5,852 nt of DNA, from contig JAEUIB010000372.1 of assembly GCA_016795255.1 (NCBI GenBank), forward strand, positions 1 to 5,852. Direction: 5' to 3'. This DNA is from Planctomycetota bacterium (GTDB taxonomy: Bacteria > Planctomycetota > B15-G4 > JADJEK01). The number at the start of each line of letters is the position of its first letter. Positions within the stretch are counted from its first letter, which is position 1. Shown piece by piece: positions 4,312 to 5,852 of this stretch. Under the pieces are notes generated by a model that was not told where the DNA came from, did no database searches, and saw only the letters and a list, made by a program, of their open reading frames with translations. Both the position numbers and the translations under genes were made by a program.

Positions 4312-5690
4312 TCGCGCGGGGCGCGCATGTCCTGACCGTTCTGATGCAGTACGAGCGCGGCGACGCGGTCGGCGTCGTCGCGTTCGAACGTGATCACGGC
4401 GTCGACGACGCGGTAGCGGAACTTCGCGTCGTTCTCGGGATACACGCGGAACGCCGGCTGGCCGGTCAATTGGACGAACAGCTCGTCGCCGTCCAACGTC
4501 ACGGCGATCCAATTCAGCGGGTTCAACCGGTACTTGCCGACGTAGGTCTCGAGCGTGGCGCGCTCGACCTCGACCGCCGGCTGGATCGGCAACGGGTCCG
4601 CGGCCTCGCCGGCCGCGAGCTTCAGCACCCCGATCGCGAACGCGTCGACGAGCCCGCTCGGCGCGTTCGACAGCACGACGACCGCGAGGTCGTGCTTCGG
4701 CGCGACGCCGAGGAACGCGTGGTAGCCGCCGGTCTGGCCGTTGTGCCAACGCGCGCCGTCGCCGCGCAGGTGCCAGCCGAGCGCGACGCCGCCCGCCGGG
4801 TCGCCCGGGAGATCCGCGCGCTTCTCGTGCGTGAACGCGAGCGCTCGACGCGCGGCATCGCCGGATGCGTCGGTCTCCGCGGCGAGGTCGGCCTCGGCGA
4901 ACTTCAGCATGTCGTCGACGGTCGAGCGGATCGCGCCGGCGCCGGCGAGCGCGTCGAACGACCAATCGTGGTCGGGGCGTAGGTCGGCGTTGTACGGCGG
5001 TGCGAACCGAGCGCGTTGCTCCGCCGACAGCTCGAGCGTCGTGTCGTGCATGCCGAGCGGCGTCGCGATGCGTTCCTTCAGCAGCGCCTCGTAGTTCTGC
5101 GCCTTCGACGCGTCGACGACGATCTGCCCGAGCAGCCCGACCGCGAGGTTCGAGTACTCGTACTGCGCGCCGGGAGCGCGCGTCAGCACGACGTCCTCGA
5201 GATCGCGGAACAAGCGAGCGCGGTCGTAGCCCTTGAACGGGTCCGTCAATTCCGGCGGCAGCCAGTTCGGCGGCATGCGCGGCAGCGCCGATCGATGCGT
5301 CGACAACTGCATCAGCGTGATGCCGACGCCGTCGTACTCCGGTGCGTCGGAACCCTCAGGCATGAACTTCGCCAGCGGGTCCTCGATCGACAGCGTCCCG
5401 CGAAGGTGAGCGTCGGCCAGCAACGCCGCGGTGAACACCTTCGAGATCGACCCGATCTCGTACAGCGTGTCGGCGGTCGGCGCGCCCTCGGCATCGAGGC
5501 GGACTCGTCCGACTCCGAACGTGTGGCGCTCACCGGCTTTCAGCACGCCGATCGCCATGCCCGGCACGTGATCGGCGTCGAGCATCGGCTGCGCGAGCGC
5601 GCGAATCCGAGGTTCGAGCTCTTCGAGTCCCGCGGACGCGCACGGGGACGTGAGGACCAGCAACGACAGGACGAATGACGGCGTCGACAT
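4308..5690 (-). CDS. Exported beta-lactamase-fold serine hydrolase (class C / PBP4*-like) with C-terminal accessory domain
   Basis: A 460-residue hydrolase of the beta-lactamase/penicillin-binding superfamily, probably acting in the periplasm on peptide, ester or peptidoglycan-like substrates. Residues 1-20 form a signal peptide with a hydrophobic core and an ASA cleavage site before G21, although its n-region has no positive charge. The catalytic domain spans about 28-360. It has EIGSISKVFTAALL with S81-x-x-K84 as nucleophile and base, Y179-S180-N181 as the YxN motif, and H316-N-G in the third-motif position (KTG equivalent). VPGMAIGVLKAG and STHRSALPRMP are further family signatures. Residues about 375-457 (LETYVGKYRLNP onward) look like the small beta domain often fused to such hydrolases (DUF3471/Pab87_oct-like). 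I chose the ATG at 5690 because it begins the signal peptide and has GGGGA (plus-strand 5698-5702) 7 nt upstream. Starts at 5708 or 5825 only add non-signal sequence. The specific substrate is unknown. Confidence 0.92.
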   Translation of the reverse strand: MSTPSFVLSLLVLTSPCASAGLEELEPRIRALAQPMLDADHVPGMAIGVLKAGERHTFGVGRVRLDAEGAPTADTLYEIGSISKVFTAALLADAHLRGTLSIEDPLAKFMPEGSDAPEYDGVGITLMQLSTHRSALPRMPPNWLPPELTDPFKGYDRARLFRDLEDVVLTRAPGAQYEYSNLAVGLLGQIVVDASKAQNYEALLKERIATPLGMHDTTLELSAEQRARFAPPYNADLRPDHDWSFDALAGAGAIRSTVDDMLKFAEADLAAETDASGDAARRALAFTHEKRADLPGDPAGGVALGWHLRGDGARWHNGQTGGYHAFLGVAPKHDLAVVVLSNAPSGLVDAFAIGVLKLAAGEAADPLPIQPAVEVERATLETYVGKYRLNPLNWIAVTLDGDELFVQLTGQPAFRVYPENDAKFRYRVVDAVITFERDDADRVAALVLHQNGQDMRAPRE

Positions 5691-5778
5691 CACGGAATCC
5701 CCATCCATCGAGACGCGGGTGCCCGCCCGCTGGGGCCGATACGCTACCAGCCCGTTCGATCCCTCCGCGCAGCCCGCC
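5691..5778. promoter_or_regulatory. Divergent 88-bp spacer between serine hydrolase and glycosyltransferase
   Basis: Promoters for both genes are expected here. On either strand the only A/T-containing core is around 5738-5747 (GATACGCTAC). It matches a -10 box poorly and has no clear -35 partner. No firm promoter call is made. The hydrolase has a ribosome-binding site at 5698-5702; no purine-rich site precedes the glycosyltransferase ATG. Confidence 0.35.
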
Positions 5779-5852
5779 ATGCCACGCATCCAGTTCGTCA
5801 CGATCGGCAGCTTCGGCGACATCAACCCGTTCGTCGGACTTGCCGCAAAAGC
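5779..5852 (+). CDS. Glycosyltransferase (GT1/UGT-like), first 24 residues, cut by window edge
   Basis: Only the N-terminus is present: an ATG followed by PRIQFVTIGSFGDINPFVGL and the start of a helix. A short hydrophobic beta strand followed by GSxGDxxPFxxLA is the hallmark N-terminal strand-loop of GT1/GT28-type glycosyltransferases, where the loop lies in the acceptor-binding domain. Such enzymes transfer a sugar from an NDP donor to lipids, natural products or glycans. The donor-binding C-terminal domain is outside the window, so the substrate is unreadable. No Shine-Dalgarno is obvious upstream of the ATG (the preceding bases are C-rich), which leaves some doubt about the exact start. 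Confidence 0.72.
   Translation, partial: MPRIQFVTIGSFGDINPFVGLAAK

Noticed and set aside
5738..5747. GATACGCTAC as a -10 promoter element for one of the divergent genes
   Set aside because: It matches the -10 consensus at only about half the positions on either strand, and no -35 is seen at proper spacing.
5691..5825. Longer N-terminus of the serine hydrolase starting at 5708 or 5825
   Set aside because: The extra residues place non-signal sequence before the hydrophobic export segment, and the 5825 form would overlap the divergent glycosyltransferase gene.
1..5852. tRNA, rRNA, insertion sequence, phage or toxin-antitoxin genes
   Set aside because: No cloverleaf, rRNA signature, transposase motif, terminal repeats or small paired open frames with ribosome-binding sites were found on reading both strands.

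Overview
The window is strongly G+C-rich, with G/C-ending codons throughout. It holds six protein-coding genes, two of them cut by the window edges. The encoded proteins point to a Gram-negative bacterium: two lipoprotein-type precursors, an exported serine hydrolase, a CoA-type dehydrogenase and a GT1-like glycosyltransferase. The G+C level and the Gly/Asn-rich repeat lipoproteins would suit a high-GC Planctomycetota or Myxococcota member, but this is only a weak guess. I see no tRNA, rRNA, IS element, CRISPR array or phage gene.

Layout. The left part (1-1413) carries two minus-strand genes. These are the first 190 codons of a stand-alone 3-hydroxyacyl/3-hydroxybutyryl-CoA dehydrogenase, and upstream of it a complete HAD-superfamily hydrolase of the haloacid-dehalogenase type II group. 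A 279-bp divergent region (1414-1692) contains several short inverted repeats. It separates them from two plus-strand paralogues (1693-2832 and 2954-4285). Both paralogues encode exported, probably lipid-anchored proteins built from tandem 16-residue repeats. Between them lies a perfect 20-bp stem hairpin. The second paralogue converges, with a 22-bp gap, on a minus-strand beta-lactamase-fold serine hydrolase (4308-5690). At the right edge the first 24 codons of a glycosyltransferase start on the plus strand (5779 onward), divergent from the hydrolase.

How the genes relate. The dehydrogenase, HAD hydrolase, serine hydrolase and glycosyltransferase look like ordinary housekeeping or accessory genes with no obvious shared pathway. 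The paralogous repeat pair is the distinctive element. Both proteins share a DWNGLR module before the repeats, a degenerate 16-residue repeat array (11 units in the first, 12 in the second), an insert at the same position with unrelated sequence, a return to a 14-15-residue register, and a nearly identical C-terminal cap. The last 41 nt of the two genes, including the stop, are identical. The pair looks like a tandem duplication that diverged in the middle while its ends stayed similar. Its function is not known to me. The architecture suggests a surface or periplasmic repeat protein resembling GLIN-type surface repeat lipoproteins such as the Leptospira LA_2272 family, and that resemblance is from memory only.
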